Below are positions 8,293-16,586 of a stretch of 64,000 nt of DNA, piece after piece. Source of the DNA: Shouchella rhizosphaerae (GTDB lineage: Bacteria; Bacillota; Bacilli; Bacillales; Bacillaceae_D); assembly GCF_900142675.1 (NCBI RefSeq), contig NZ_FRBS01000005.1:187134-251133 (forward strand), in the 5' to 3' direction. How positions within the stretch are numbered: position 1 is the stretch's first letter; each line of letters begins with the position of its first letter. The position numbers and the translations under genes are program-made. The notes below the pieces were generated by a model. That model had not been told where the DNA came from and did not search any database. It was given only the letters and a program-made list of their open reading frames with translations.

Positions 8293-8838
8293 ATGTCATT
8301 TTTCCTACTCGTTGCCGTATCTTATGCATGTGGCTGTATAAACGGGGCTTACTATATCGGACATATGAAATACAAACAAGATATTCGCACTTTGGGGAGC
8401 ACGAACGCTGGGGCTCGAAATGCTGGACGTATTTTTGGAAAAAAAGCGTTTATCGGCACAGTCGTCATCGATGCGTTCAAAACAATCATTCCATTGGCCA
8501 TAGGGCAAATATGGCTAGACGTTTCTGAGATCGTTATTGGTGCAATGGCTTTGGCCATACTCATTGGCCATATTTGGCCGCTGCAGTTGCAGCGCTCAGG
8601 TGGAAAAGGAGTCGTCGTTTATTTGGCGGCTGCGCTTGTGCTTGCCCCCCTTGCTTTAGTCGTATGCGGCCTAGCACTTGCTGTTTTGCGCGCTTGCAAA
8701 CGATCGTTTACGGAGGCGGGCTTCATTGCCATTTGTACAATCCCACTCACATTGCTTTGCCAAACTGCATACAGCCTTGCTGGCTTGTTTGCGCTTTTGC
8801 TCATGATTGTGCTAGTTGCTCACAGAAAGGGGCATTGA
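8293..8838 (+). CDS. PlsY-like glycerol-3-phosphate acyltransferase family membrane protein
   Basis: 181 residues, mostly hydrophobic with about five membrane segments. Motif 1 of the PlsY family appears as LGSTNAGARNAGRIFG (normally GSGNxGATN) and motif 2 as GHIWPLQLQRSGGKGV. PlsY transfers an acyl group from acyl-phosphate to glycerol-3-phosphate in the membrane. The protein stops at LLMIVLVAHRKGH, right where the third conserved block (HRxNIxRLxxGxE) should continue, so it is shorter than typical PlsY (about 200) and probably a divergent paralogue, not the housekeeping enzyme. It starts a three-gene operon: the next ATG begins one base after its stop. Confidence 0.8.
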   Translation: MSFFLLVAVSYACGCINGAYYIGHMKYKQDIRTLGSTNAGARNAGRIFGKKAFIGTVVIDAFKTIIPLAIGQIWLDVSEIVIGAMALAILIGHIWPLQLQRSGGKGVVVYLAAALVLAPLALVVCGLALAVLRACKRSFTEAGFIAICTIPLTLLCQTAYSLAGLFALLLMIVLVAHRKGH

Positions 8839-8839
8839 G

Positions 8840-10453
8840 ATGGACACATCTGCCATTACATACAAGATTGCTGATTTAGATGAAGAATTCGATCAAATTC
8901 ATACGTTAAATTACGACACATTTGTCGAAGAGATCCCACAGCATCGCCCAAATACAGATAAGAGGCTCATTGACCGCTTTAATGACGAAAACATATATAT
9001 AATTGCCAAGCGCGGCCAAGAAATTATCGGCATGATTTCCGTTCGCGACACGCGCCCATTTTCGTTAGACAGTAAATTAGAGAACCTTGACTCTTACATA
9101 AACAGCGATGAAAAGCTATGCGAAATTAGGCTGCTTTCCATTAAACAAGCATACCGCAAAGGGGTTGTTTTTTACCGCCTCTGCGAGCAACTCGTTTCTT
9201 ATTGTCTAAAACAAGGATATACGATGGCCCTTATCTCAGGAACAACACGGCAATTAAAGCTTTATAAACGGATTGGCTTTGTGCCGTTTGGACCCATTGT
9301 CGGGTCTGGGGAAGCCCGTTACCAACCGATGTATTTAACAGAAGAAAATTTTAAAGCTTCAACCAAAGCGTTTCAAAAGTTAATGGAACGGCAGCAAGCG
9401 CCTATCCAGCAGTTGTTTTTGCCGGGGCCCGTCACACAACTGCAAGCCGTGCAAGAGGCTTGGGCAAAGGCTCCTGTATCCCACCGGGCCGAAGAATTCC
9501 ATCACGCGATGGCACAAACGAAAGAAAAGTTGCTCCAGCTAACAAATGGCCGTTATGTGGAACTTGCGGTCGGGACAGGGACACTTGCCAATGAGATGGT
9601 AGCAGCTCAACTGTCAACGCTACATCAAAAAGGTGTCATTCTCACAAGCGGTGAATTTGGCGAGCGGTTAGTCAAACAAGCAGAGCGGTGGGGATTATCA
9701 TTTGACCAATTGGCCCATTCCCAAACTGGCCCGGTACCTTACGAAAACATTGAGAAATGGCTAGAGGCCGATTCTGAGATTGGCTGGCTTTGGACTGTCC
9801 ATTGTGAAACGTCGACGGGCCGCCTTTATGCTCTTGACCGCCTTAAAGAGATTTGCGGCAAACATGGCGTTCGTTTATGCCTTGACGCATGCAGCAGCAT
9901 CGGCTCTGTTCCAGTTGACTTATCTGGCGTCTGGCTTGCTAGTTCAGTCAGCGGCAAAGGATTGGCAGCTTATCCCGGACTTGCCCTTGTCTTCCATGAC
10001 GAGCCAGCTTTCGCCAATGATTCGTTGCCTGCCTACCTTGACATTGGCACATATGAACAAGCAGAAAGTGTACCGTTTACCCATTGTTCAAATGGCTTGT
10101 ATGCATTAAATGAAGCACTAAACCATCCGGCTCCGCCATATGTTTCTTTATGTGAGTCCATATTGGCTATACTAGAAGCGAATGGCTTTACAGTAGTGCG
10201 CGGCGAGTCTTTTTCTCCTGCTATCATTACAGTTGATCTTTCTGGCCACTTGTCTGCAAGGGCATTTGGCGACCGTCTCAAACAACACGGCATTCATGTC
10301 AGTTATGAAAGCGCCTATTTACTTGAACGCAATTGGTTCCAGCTAGCATTAATGGGCCATATCGACGCTCGCCTTGCCAAAAAAGCAGTTCAAACCATTG
10401 CTACTATTTATGCAAAAATGAAACAAGAACAGGCGGTCCGCAGTTATGAATGA
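8840..10453 (+). CDS. Fusion of GNAT acyltransferase-like domain and class V aminotransferase
   Basis: 537 residues. Residues 1-180 form a GNAT-type domain whose opening (NYDTFVEEIPQHRPNTDKR) resembles acyl-ACP-using N-acyl amino acid/autoinducer synthases, followed by LLSIKQAYRKGVVFYRLCEQ. From about residue 190 an AGXT/PhnW-like class V aminotransferase follows: FLPGPVTQLQAVQEAW, VGTGTLANEMV, TVHCETSTGRL, LCLDACSSIGSVP and SSVSGKGLAAYPG, where K373 should bind PLP. AAAGGGG precedes ATG at 8840. The gene is coupled to a PlsY-like gene before and an LtaS-like gene after (8-base overlap). A plausible role is making and acylating an amine for an unusual lipid; this is inference. Confidence 0.85.
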   Translation: MDTSAITYKIADLDEEFDQIHTLNYDTFVEEIPQHRPNTDKRLIDRFNDENIYIIAKRGQEIIGMISVRDTRPFSLDSKLENLDSYINSDEKLCEIRLLSIKQAYRKGVVFYRLCEQLVSYCLKQGYTMALISGTTRQLKLYKRIGFVPFGPIVGSGEARYQPMYLTEENFKASTKAFQKLMERQQAPIQQLFLPGPVTQLQAVQEAWAKAPVSHRAEEFHHAMAQTKEKLLQLTNGRYVELAVGTGTLANEMVAAQLSTLHQKGVILTSGEFGERLVKQAERWGLSFDQLAHSQTGPVPYENIEKWLEADSEIGWLWTVHCETSTGRLYALDRLKEICGKHGVRLCLDACSSIGSVPVDLSGVWLASSVSGKGLAAYPGLALVFHDEPAFANDSLPAYLDIGTYEQAESVPFTHCSNGLYALNEALNHPAPPYVSLCESILAILEANGFTVVRGESFSPAIITVDLSGHLSARAFGDRLKQHGIHVSYESAYLLERNWFQLALMGHIDARLAKKAVQTIATIYAKMKQEQAVRSYE

Positions 10454-12284
10454 ACTTAAACATTTTTTAGCAAAACATCTTATTCCTTTAGGTGTTGTTG
10501 CACTTTGGTTGAAAACCGTGATTGTGTCGGCAACGGCTTTTTCGTTGCCTATCCAAAATGGCGTCGACGTCTTTTTGTTGCTGATCGGCCCTCTCGGTTC
10601 GCTTATGCTCTTGCTTGGCTTTAGTTTTTACTTTAGCAAGCATGTTCGCCCGCTCGTGTTTTTGCTTGTTTATCTCTTATGCACAGCGTTGTTGTTTGGG
10701 ACGCTTTTATACTACCGGTTTTACATTGATTTTCTGACCGTGTCCGTCTTCCTGCAATTCAGCAATGTGGGTGGACTCGGATCCAGTACAGCCGAGCTCG
10801 TTTCACCTTATGATTTGTTATTGCTCATCGACTTATTTGTCGTTGCTTGGTTCACCATTAGTGCCAAAATAGAACGACGCTCAATCGAGCGCCCACGCGG
10901 AAAAGGATTTGCCTGGTCAGGTTTGGTGGCGCTCGTGGTGGCACTAGGTGTCAGCCATATTCAAAATCCGTATTTGCTTAAGACCGACTACGCTAGAGAT
11001 GAACTTGTCGCGTCTCTTGGCCTTTATAATTATCAATTGGTCAATCTCGCTCAAGGCATTAGTGCGCCGCTGAAAGAATCGTGGGCCAACGAAGCAACCG
11101 CTTCTGACATAAAAGCGGAAATGCAGGAAAAACCTTCTCCTGACGTGGATGTTTTTGGGCTCGCCCAAGGAAAAAATATCGTAATGATTAGCCTTGAGTC
11201 CACGCAAAATTTCGTTATCGGGCAAACGGTAAATGGCGAAGAACTGACGCCGTTCTTAAACCAATTGATTGAAGAGAGCTTTTATTTTCCAAACATTTAT
11301 GACCAAACCGCACAAGGCAAGTCATCGGATATGGAGTTTATGCTCGATACCGGCTTTTACCCGCTTTCCAGTGGCTCGGCCTTTGTGCGCCGTTATGAAA
11401 ATACATTTCGCTCCCTTCCTCAGATCTTGAAAGAACAAGGGTATACATCGGCCGCTTTCCACGCCAATGACGCGACTTTTTGGAACCGTGAAGCGATGTA
11501 TGAAATGCTAGGATATGACGAGTTTTTCTCAAAAGACGATTATGAGGTAACAGATGAGTTGAGTGTCAACTATGGGCTGAAAGACAAACCCTTTTTTGCC
11601 CAATCGATTGACCATCTTAACACGTTGGAATCGCCATATATGGCTAAATTTATCCCTTTGACGAACCATTTCCCGTTCTTGCTTGAACAAGAGGACCAAT
11701 CAATTGATCCTGCTGATACAGGAGTCGATGTCGTCAATCGCTATGTGACGACCATTCGCTATCAAGATGAAGCGATTGAGCAATTTTTTGCCGATCTCAA
11801 AAAAGAAGGCCATTATGAAGATACCATCTTCTTGTTATACGGCGACCATTACGGGATTTCCCGCCAATATGAAAGCGGCGTTCACACATTGCTTGACCAA
11901 GAAGAAAACACACTAACTCATTTGGACTTGCAAAAAGTACCACTCATTATCCATATTCCTGGGCAAACTGGACAAACGATTGAAACCGAAGGTGGACAAA
12001 TCGATATTCATGCGACACTGCTTCAACTCTTAGGCCTTTCTGCCAATGAAAACTTAACGTTTAGCTACGACTTGTTCACCCGCCCTAGCGACGTGCCGAT
12101 TATCTTTCGCGATGGCCGATTTGTGTCTGAGGAGTATTTGTATGCAGACCATACTTGTTATGACCGTAAAACTGAACAGCCTGTAGAGGAAACATACTGT
12201 GCCAAAGATAAAGAAATTGTCCGAGAGCAGTTGTCGCTCTCTGATGAAATTTTACTTGGCGATCTACTCCGCTTTCTTGACTAA
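10446..12284 (+). CDS. LtaS-like membrane phosphotransferase (sulfatase fold) with Ser nucleophile
   Basis: 612 residues. About five membrane helices (residues 10-195) precede an extracellular sulfatase-type domain. Family motifs are VMISLESTQNF (metal-binding Glu about 250), DQTAQGKSSDMEFML, TNHFPFLL and LLYGDHYGIS (Asp467, His468). In lipoteichoic acid synthases the nucleophile is the Thr of GKTSD; here that position is Ser293. The size and fold match LtaS/YvgJ/YqgS. The gene overlaps the preceding fusion gene by eight bases and ends at a strong terminator, so it is the last gene of a three-gene operon. It likely transfers a phospho-head group from a lipid to an acceptor outside the membrane, but neither is known. 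Confidence 0.88.
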   Translation: MNELKHFLAKHLIPLGVVALWLKTVIVSATAFSLPIQNGVDVFLLLIGPLGSLMLLLGFSFYFSKHVRPLVFLLVYLLCTALLFGTLLYYRFYIDFLTVSVFLQFSNVGGLGSSTAELVSPYDLLLLIDLFVVAWFTISAKIERRSIERPRGKGFAWSGLVALVVALGVSHIQNPYLLKTDYARDELVASLGLYNYQLVNLAQGISAPLKESWANEATASDIKAEMQEKPSPDVDVFGLAQGKNIVMISLESTQNFVIGQTVNGEELTPFLNQLIEESFYFPNIYDQTAQGKSSDMEFMLDTGFYPLSSGSAFVRRYENTFRSLPQILKEQGYTSAAFHANDATFWNREAMYEMLGYDEFFSKDDYEVTDELSVNYGLKDKPFFAQSIDHLNTLESPYMAKFIPLTNHFPFLLEQEDQSIDPADTGVDVVNRYVTTIRYQDEAIEQFFADLKKEGHYEDTIFLLYGDHYGISRQYESGVHTLLDQEENTLTHLDLQKVPLIIHIPGQTGQTIETEGGQIDIHATLLQLLGLSANENLTFSYDLFTRPSDVPIIFRDGRFVSEEYLYADHTCYDRKTEQPVEETYCAKDKEIVREQLSLSDEILLGDLLRFLD

Positions 12285-12291
12285 TTATTAT

Positions 12292-12318
12292 ACACGGCCA
12301 TTGGCCGTGTTTTTTTTC
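12292..12318 (+). terminator. Intrinsic terminator of the PlsY-like/fusion/LtaS-like operon
   Basis: ACACGGCCA and TGGCCGTGT form a 9-bp stem with a one-base centre, followed directly by a run of eight to nine T, eight bases after the stop codon. Confidence 0.9.
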
Positions 12319-12328
12319 TTCACTCCAC

Positions 12329-12355
12329 AAAAAAAGCCCGCTTGCTTAGCGGGCT
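12329..12355 (-). terminator. Intrinsic terminator of the VOC gene
   Basis: AGCCCGC/GCGGGCT stem with a 7-base loop and a seven-T run on the minus strand. The stop codon of the VOC gene lies inside the stem. Confidence 0.85.
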
Positions 12356-12749
12356 AAAGGTGCTCTATATGAATCACTTCCCATAAGTTTCCGTCTGGAT
12401 CTGAAAAAACAAATGAGTAAGACCATTCATCGCGCTGGAGCGGGTGAATGAAGTGTGCAGAGGTTGCGGCTACATTGGCAAAAGCAGCATCGACTTCTTC
12501 ATCTGACTCGCAGGCCATCGTTAAAATCGTGCTATTGTTCGCTTTTTCGGTTATGCCGTAAATTCGGGAAACTTCCGATCTAAGCATGAGGACAAGGCCT
12601 AGGCCATCTTTTACTTTGAGCGCCACATGCGTAGTATCTGGCTGAATTGTCTTTTTTACTGGTTGAAACGGCAATGCCTTTTCATAAAAACTTAGTGCCC
12701 GTTTTAAGTTGCAGACAGGCAATGTAATCATTCGCAATGATGGTTCCAT
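12354..12749 (-). CDS. VOC family protein (glyoxalase/bleomycin resistance fold)
   Basis: 131 residues. Two beta-alpha-beta-beta-beta modules are visible: MITLPVCNLKRALSFYEKAL with HVALKVKDGLGLVLM, then STILTMACESDEEVDAAF with YSFVFSDPDGNLWEVIHIEHL. The DPDGNLWE ending is characteristic. Metal-site residues (His, Glu) are partly present, but the reaction is unknown. ATG at 12749 sits seven bases after GGGAAG. It is a single gene, convergent with the LtaS-like operon, with back-to-back terminators between them. Confidence 0.85.
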   Translation of the reverse strand: MEPSLRMITLPVCNLKRALSFYEKALPFQPVKKTIQPDTTHVALKVKDGLGLVLMLRSEVSRIYGITEKANNSTILTMACESDEEVDAAFANVAATSAHFIHPLQRDEWSYSFVFSDPDGNLWEVIHIEHL

Positions 12750-12921
12750 GGGCACTCTTCCCTTTCCTTTATTTTTTCATTCTGCCCGATACGCGCTGTT
12801 TTACCCATAAAAAGCGTATTTTTAGCCAACTTCCTGCGCTTTCTTTCTATGAATCTGTTTATTTTTTCTGCTAGATGGCTAGACTGCTAAGGCAGGGTGA
12901 CTTAGACAGGAGGTATTTTTT

Positions 12922-13776
12922 ATGAAATGCAATCAAATGACACTTTGTCTTTTCTTTTTTATCGTATTCGCGCTTTCTTCAGTTGTGATTTCTGAAGATG
13001 TGCATGCCATAGCAGCAAAAACAGGAGAAGTCGATACACAAACTTCTTTAAATGTCCGTAGCGGACCGAGCACGAGCCACGAAGTTGTCGGATCGCTGAC
13101 ACCTGGCGAACAAGTGGCGTATACCGACAACGGTGATGGTTGGGGCGAGCTAGTCGACGGCAGTGGTTATATCAGCCTTCATTATATTACCAATCACGAT
13201 GGAGAACCTGTCGACCGGAGCAGCACCAAACATGACAGTGTCCCGTTAAACAATGAACGGATTGTGTTGGACCCTGGGCACGGGGGGAAAGATAGCGGAG
13301 CTGTAGCGAACGGCTTAATGGAAAAAGAAATTGTATTGGATATCGGCAAACGAACACGTGACATTTTAGAAAATGCTGGCTTTTCCGTATTGATGACACG
13401 AGACGAAGATGTATTTGTCAGCTTAGAAGAGAGAACAGCAATGGCAAACGCTTGGGGAGCTGACCAGTTTATTAGCATACATGCAAATGGGTTCTCTAAC
13501 CCAGCTGCAAATGGTGTCGAAACTTATTATTTCCCGGGAAGTGCAGCAGGCAAGCATATGGCCGCTAATGTCCAAAACCAATTAGTTGAACACACAGATC
13601 GAACCGACCGTGGCATTTTTGAGGAAAGCTTTTATGTCATTAGCCATACAACCATGCCAGCTATTCTAGTGGAAACAGGTTTTGTGTCGAATGCTGACGA
13701 CGCGAGCCAACTTGCGGATGCCAATTATCGACAAACAGTGGCAGAAGCGATTGCGAACAGCGTTATCGATGGCTAG
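12922..13776 (+). CDS. Secreted N-acetylmuramoyl-L-alanine amidase with SH3b domain
   Basis: 284 residues. A signal peptide (to about residue 32) is followed by an SH3b wall-binding domain (residues 38-90, SLNVRSGPSTSHEVVGSL) and a zinc-dependent Amidase_3 domain. The ligands are in IVLDPGHGGKDSG (His), LMEKEIVLDIG (Glu) and FISIHANGFSNP (His); the catalytic Glu is in ILVETGFVSN. It cleaves the bond between MurNAc and L-Ala in peptidoglycan outside the cell. AGGAGG precedes ATG. It is a single gene with its own promoter region; a sporulation or cell-separation role is possible. Confidence 0.93.
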   Translation: MKCNQMTLCLFFFIVFALSSVVISEDVHAIAAKTGEVDTQTSLNVRSGPSTSHEVVGSLTPGEQVAYTDNGDGWGELVDGSGYISLHYITNHDGEPVDRSSTKHDSVPLNNERIVLDPGHGGKDSGAVANGLMEKEIVLDIGKRTRDILENAGFSVLMTRDEDVFVSLEERTAMANAWGADQFISIHANGFSNPAANGVETYYFPGSAAGKHMAANVQNQLVEHTDRTDRGIFEESFYVISHTTMPAILVETGFVSNADDASQLADANYRQTVAEAIANSVIDG

Positions 13777-13810
13777 TACCCGTATACTGCTGTGTCGGCG
13801 ACAATAACAA

Positions 13811-13975
13811 TCAACGGACTCCCCAGTGCAGTGTGTCATCGTTGTCGTCGACATCACCAGACAAATGCGTCCTATTAACATTGTTAAAAGTATCCCAATA
13901 GGCCAGGAAGTAAATATTCATATCATCATATTTATCAAGCTTAAAACTTGGTAGGTTGAGCATATTGGGAGTCAT
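13811..13975 (-). CDS. Small hypothetical protein, 54 residues
   Basis: An ATG nine bases after AAGGA opens a frame of 54 codons. The product is acidic in its C-terminal half (SGDVDDNDDTLHWGVR) with an aromatic middle (NIYFLAYWDTFNN). An in-frame TGA lies 24 bases upstream. It lies 71 bases downstream of the YjaZ-like gene on the same strand and could share its transcript. I recognise no family; it may be a remnant. Confidence 0.45.
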   Translation of the reverse strand: MTPNMLNLPSFKLDKYDDMNIYFLAYWDTFNNVNRTHLSGDVDDNDDTLHWGVR

Positions 13976-14046
13976 TATTTCATTTCCTTTATGGTATCAA
14001 TTATTTTCCAATAAGAATTTAGGAATTGCTGTTAAACCATTCATAG

Positions 14047-14940
14047 TTAGGAAAACAGTCCACAATTGTTTAGTATTTCCTCTGCACTTAGTAAGGTAGC
14101 TTCTCCTATCCCCACATTATTGGCTTTCATGAAGGACTGTACTGCTTGGTATCCTACTGCATATCCCGCAAATGGTGATAACCCAACAGGTTGATACCCC
14201 TGTTCTTTTGCAATGGTGTCGCCAAACATATAACTGCTGACCTCTGCAAATCCTTTAACAGTTAATGCATCTTTTATTATTTCAGTTGAGTATTCTAAGT
14301 CCTCTTTATCAAAAGAAGTAACCCAAGGACCTAAAAGGTCTTTTCCATAAAGCTCTTTTGCAAATGACTCTGCTAACCCCTCTATAATTAGGTAATCTCC
14401 AACTGTAACGTTCCCATGATCCCAATCAAAATAAGAAAAACGGAGATTATGATGAAATTCATGGGCAATCACAGCAGGGATTTTAGGAACATTATAGGAG
14501 CTAGGGAAAATTGAGACTTGAATAAATCCTGGAATTCCCCCAAAGCCACAATAACCTTTTTGTAATTCGAGCTTTTTCGGATCAGCTATATACATTCCAA
14601 ATTTCAATTCGTCAGTAGTTATTTTTAACTTATTCTCCTGTATAAACTCTACACAGTGATTCAAGGTATCATATGCCGTTTGAAGAGCTTGAACCTCCCT
14701 TAATTGCTCTAACGCGCCCTTTCCCATTTCGGTTTCCGTTATATCAAGATACCCAAGCATTTTTGTAGCCATGATTACGTCATATCCATTTGGTTGATTG
14801 GCTTTTAAAGGAACATTAATGGCATTCCACATTTTTTCGAAAGGCGCCATCATGGAGTATCGAAAGTAGTTTTCTTTTTCTTCCTTCATAGAGAACAACT
14901 TTTCATATTGCTCGATTGTATTTTCAATGACTATTTTCAT
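14047..14940 (-). CDS. YjaZ-like DUF2268 putative Zn-dependent protease
   Basis: 297 residues. The HExxH metal motif is H160-EFHH (VIAHEFHHNLRFSYFDWDHG), followed by a Glu in LIIEGLAESFAKELYG that would complete a gluzincin-type site. GGIPGFIQVSIFPSSY and GGAVGYQAVQ-like text (YAVGYQAVQSFMK) fit the DUF2268 family, of which B. subtilis YjaZ is a member. No signal peptide. AAAGGTGG precedes ATG at 14940. It lies immediately downstream of a decayed TipA-type regulator gene, which may once have shared its transcript. Confidence 0.85.
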   Translation of the reverse strand: MKIVIENTIEQYEKLFSMKEEKENYFRYSMMAPFEKMWNAINVPLKANQPNGYDVIMATKMLGYLDITETEMGKGALEQLREVQALQTAYDTLNHCVEFIQENKLKITTDELKFGMYIADPKKLELQKGYCGFGGIPGFIQVSIFPSSYNVPKIPAVIAHEFHHNLRFSYFDWDHGNVTVGDYLIIEGLAESFAKELYGKDLLGPWVTSFDKEDLEYSTEIIKDALTVKGFAEVSSYMFGDTIAKEQGYQPVGLSPFAGYAVGYQAVQSFMKANNVGIGEATLLSAEEILNNCGLFS

Positions 14941-14955
14941 TGCTACCACCTTTGT

Positions 14956-15316
14956 TATTTTTGATTATCTAAATAGACGTTCATTGCTCGCTCATAAAAT
15001 GAGCTAATCGATAACTATATTGATCAATGTTTTTGGTGAAATCGTTCATATAGAGTTGACCCAATCCACAAAAGGCATCAGGGTTTCATTTAAAAAGTCA
15101 TGCCATTCTTGAATGGTTGCTTGTCCTTCTTTAGACTTGGGAGATTTACGAAGGAGTCCCAAGTTTATTGAAAGTTTTTTCTCACTTTTCAGATAAAAAT
15201 TTATGTTCATCTTTAGTCATGCTCTCTAATTTAGACTTCATTTTGTTGACAGGTTGATCTCCTCAACGGTTGCCGACCTCTTTCTCCTCAAACCATAGGT
15301 TTAATCGTTTTTTCAT
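14956..15316 (-). pseudogene. Decayed MerR/TipA-type regulator (TipAS effector domain remnant)
   Basis: Read across frames, the stretch encodes KSPKSKEGQATIQEWHDFLN, FCGLGQLYMNDFTKNIDQYS, YRLAHFMSE and AMNVYLDNQK, matching the TipAS antibiotic-binding domain of TipA/Mta-type MerR regulators. It contains at least two in-frame stops and three frame changes. The first part begins MKKRLNLWFEEKEV; the N-terminal MerR helix-turn-helix is missing. A MerR-type promoter and a GGAGG site still stand upstream. Confidence 0.8.
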
Positions 15317-15347
15317 ATCCACCTTTTTTGCACCTCCTTCAACTGCT

Positions 15348-15378
15348 ACTATAAAGCATTACGCAACGTAAACGTCAA
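15348..15378 (-). promoter_or_regulatory. MerR-type promoter (19-bp spacer) upstream of the TipA-type remnant
   Basis: On the minus strand TTGACG (15373-15378) and TATAGT (15348-15353) are separated by exactly 19 bases. The spacer holds the dyad TTACG-TTG-CGTAA. A long spacer with a central dyad is the hallmark of promoters activated by MerR-family proteins. Confidence 0.75.
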
Positions 15379-15528
15379 TCGTTAACGCATATTATTTTTA
15401 TACGCTTTTCTATATAAAGGGGGTTTAGACAAGTTTTGAATGAGGAGAGGTTTCTATCGGTTTTCATCCTGTCATCCGGTTTATGGTTAATATTAGGTAA
15501 TTGTATACGATAATCGATTACCGATAAA

Positions 15529-15549
15529 TAAAAAAGCCCAAATGGGCTT
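15529..15549 (-). terminator. Intrinsic terminator of htpX
   Basis: AAGCCCA/TGGGCTT stem with a short loop and a T-run on the minus strand, seven bases after the htpX stop codon. Confidence 0.85.
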
Positions 15550-15556
15550 TATTCAC

Positions 15557-16465
15557 CTACCGCTCTTGTAGACGGGCGATTCGGTCATTTAAATCAGGGT
15601 GTGTTGAAAATAGTTTTAGCATGGAGTTACCGCCACTAATTTTCATCGTCTGTACAGCTGTATCATCTGTGTGGTCATTGGCTTTCGCTCGGTCCACATA
15701 ATTTTTTAGCGCATGTAAGGCATGAACCATTTTATCTTTCCCAGCCAAATCAGCGCCGCCTCTGTCTGCGTGATATTCACGATAACGTGAGTATGCGTTG
15801 ACAACAAGGCTGCCAAGGATAGAGAACAAGATTTGCAATATAATAATGGCCAGGAATTGCACAATAAACTGAAGTTCAGGCTTCACAAACCGTGAGACAA
15901 CGATCGCTAAAACACGGGACAAAAAGACAACAAATGTGTTCACAATCCCTTGCAGCAACGTCATCGTCACCATATCTCCATTGGCGACGTGGGCGACTTC
16001 ATGGGCGATGACCCCTTCGACTGCATCGTCATCCATCACGTCTAACAAGCCAGTGGATACGGCGACAAGAGAACGTTTTTTAGATGGGCCTGTTGCAAAA
16101 GCATTGACTTCCGCCGATTGGTAAATCCCGACTTCCGGCATATGTGTCAGCCCTGCCGCCCTCGACAAACGGTGCACTTTTTCAACAATCGCTTTCTGTT
16201 CAGCATTGAGCGGCCCATCTGGATCAAGCACCTGGACTTTCATCATTTTTTTCGCAATCCAGCGCGACATCGCTAGCGAAATAAACGAGCCTGAGAACCC
16301 GACAATGAGACTAAAGATTAGGATCGGAACAAATTGAATTGCGCCACTGCTGCTTACAAACGAACCGTCTATGCCTGTAAACGATGTAACCAACGTCCAA
16401 ACGACCATAATTGTCGTCAAGACCAAGATATTTGTCCCGATAAACAAAAGGATACGTTTCCCCAT
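15557..16465 (-). CDS. htpX: Membrane zinc metalloprotease HtpX
   Basis: 302 residues. Two N-terminal membrane segments (residues 5-27 and 43-67), then the zinc site H155-EVAH with [15 protein letters not shown] supplying the downstream Glu region, and two further hydrophobic segments between residues 170 and 225. HtpX degrades misfolded membrane proteins. GGAGGGG precedes ATG. Length is slightly above the usual 280-300. It stands as a single gene with its own terminator, as in many bacilli. Confidence 0.95.
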   Translation of the reverse strand: MGKRILLFIGTNILVLTTIMVVWTLVTSFTGIDGSFVSSSGAIQFVPILIFSLIVGFSGSFISLAMSRWIAKKMMKVQVLDPDGPLNAEQKAIVEKVHRLSRAAGLTHMPEVGIYQSAEVNAFATGPSKKRSLVAVSTGLLDVMDDDAVEGVIAHEVAHVANGDMVTMTLLQGIVNTFVVFLSRVLAIVVSRFVKPELQFIVQFLAIIILQILFSILGSLVVNAYSRYREYHADRGGADLAGKDKMVHALHALKNYVDRAKANDHTDDTAVQTMKISGGNSMLKLFSTHPDLNDRIARLQER

Positions 16466-16586
16466 TCTACCCCTCCAACATTAAAATTCATTTGACCTTT
16501 TTAGTGTACCAGTGATTGTAAGCAAACTAAAGAGCCAATTAGGCGTTTTTTTGCGCTGTGCTCCTTTTTCTGAGCATTTCTCCCAC

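Noticed and set aside
15500-15528. Palindrome TAATCGATTA between htpX terminator and the remnant
   Set aside because: Short and AT-rich; it may be chance, and no regulator with this site is at hand.
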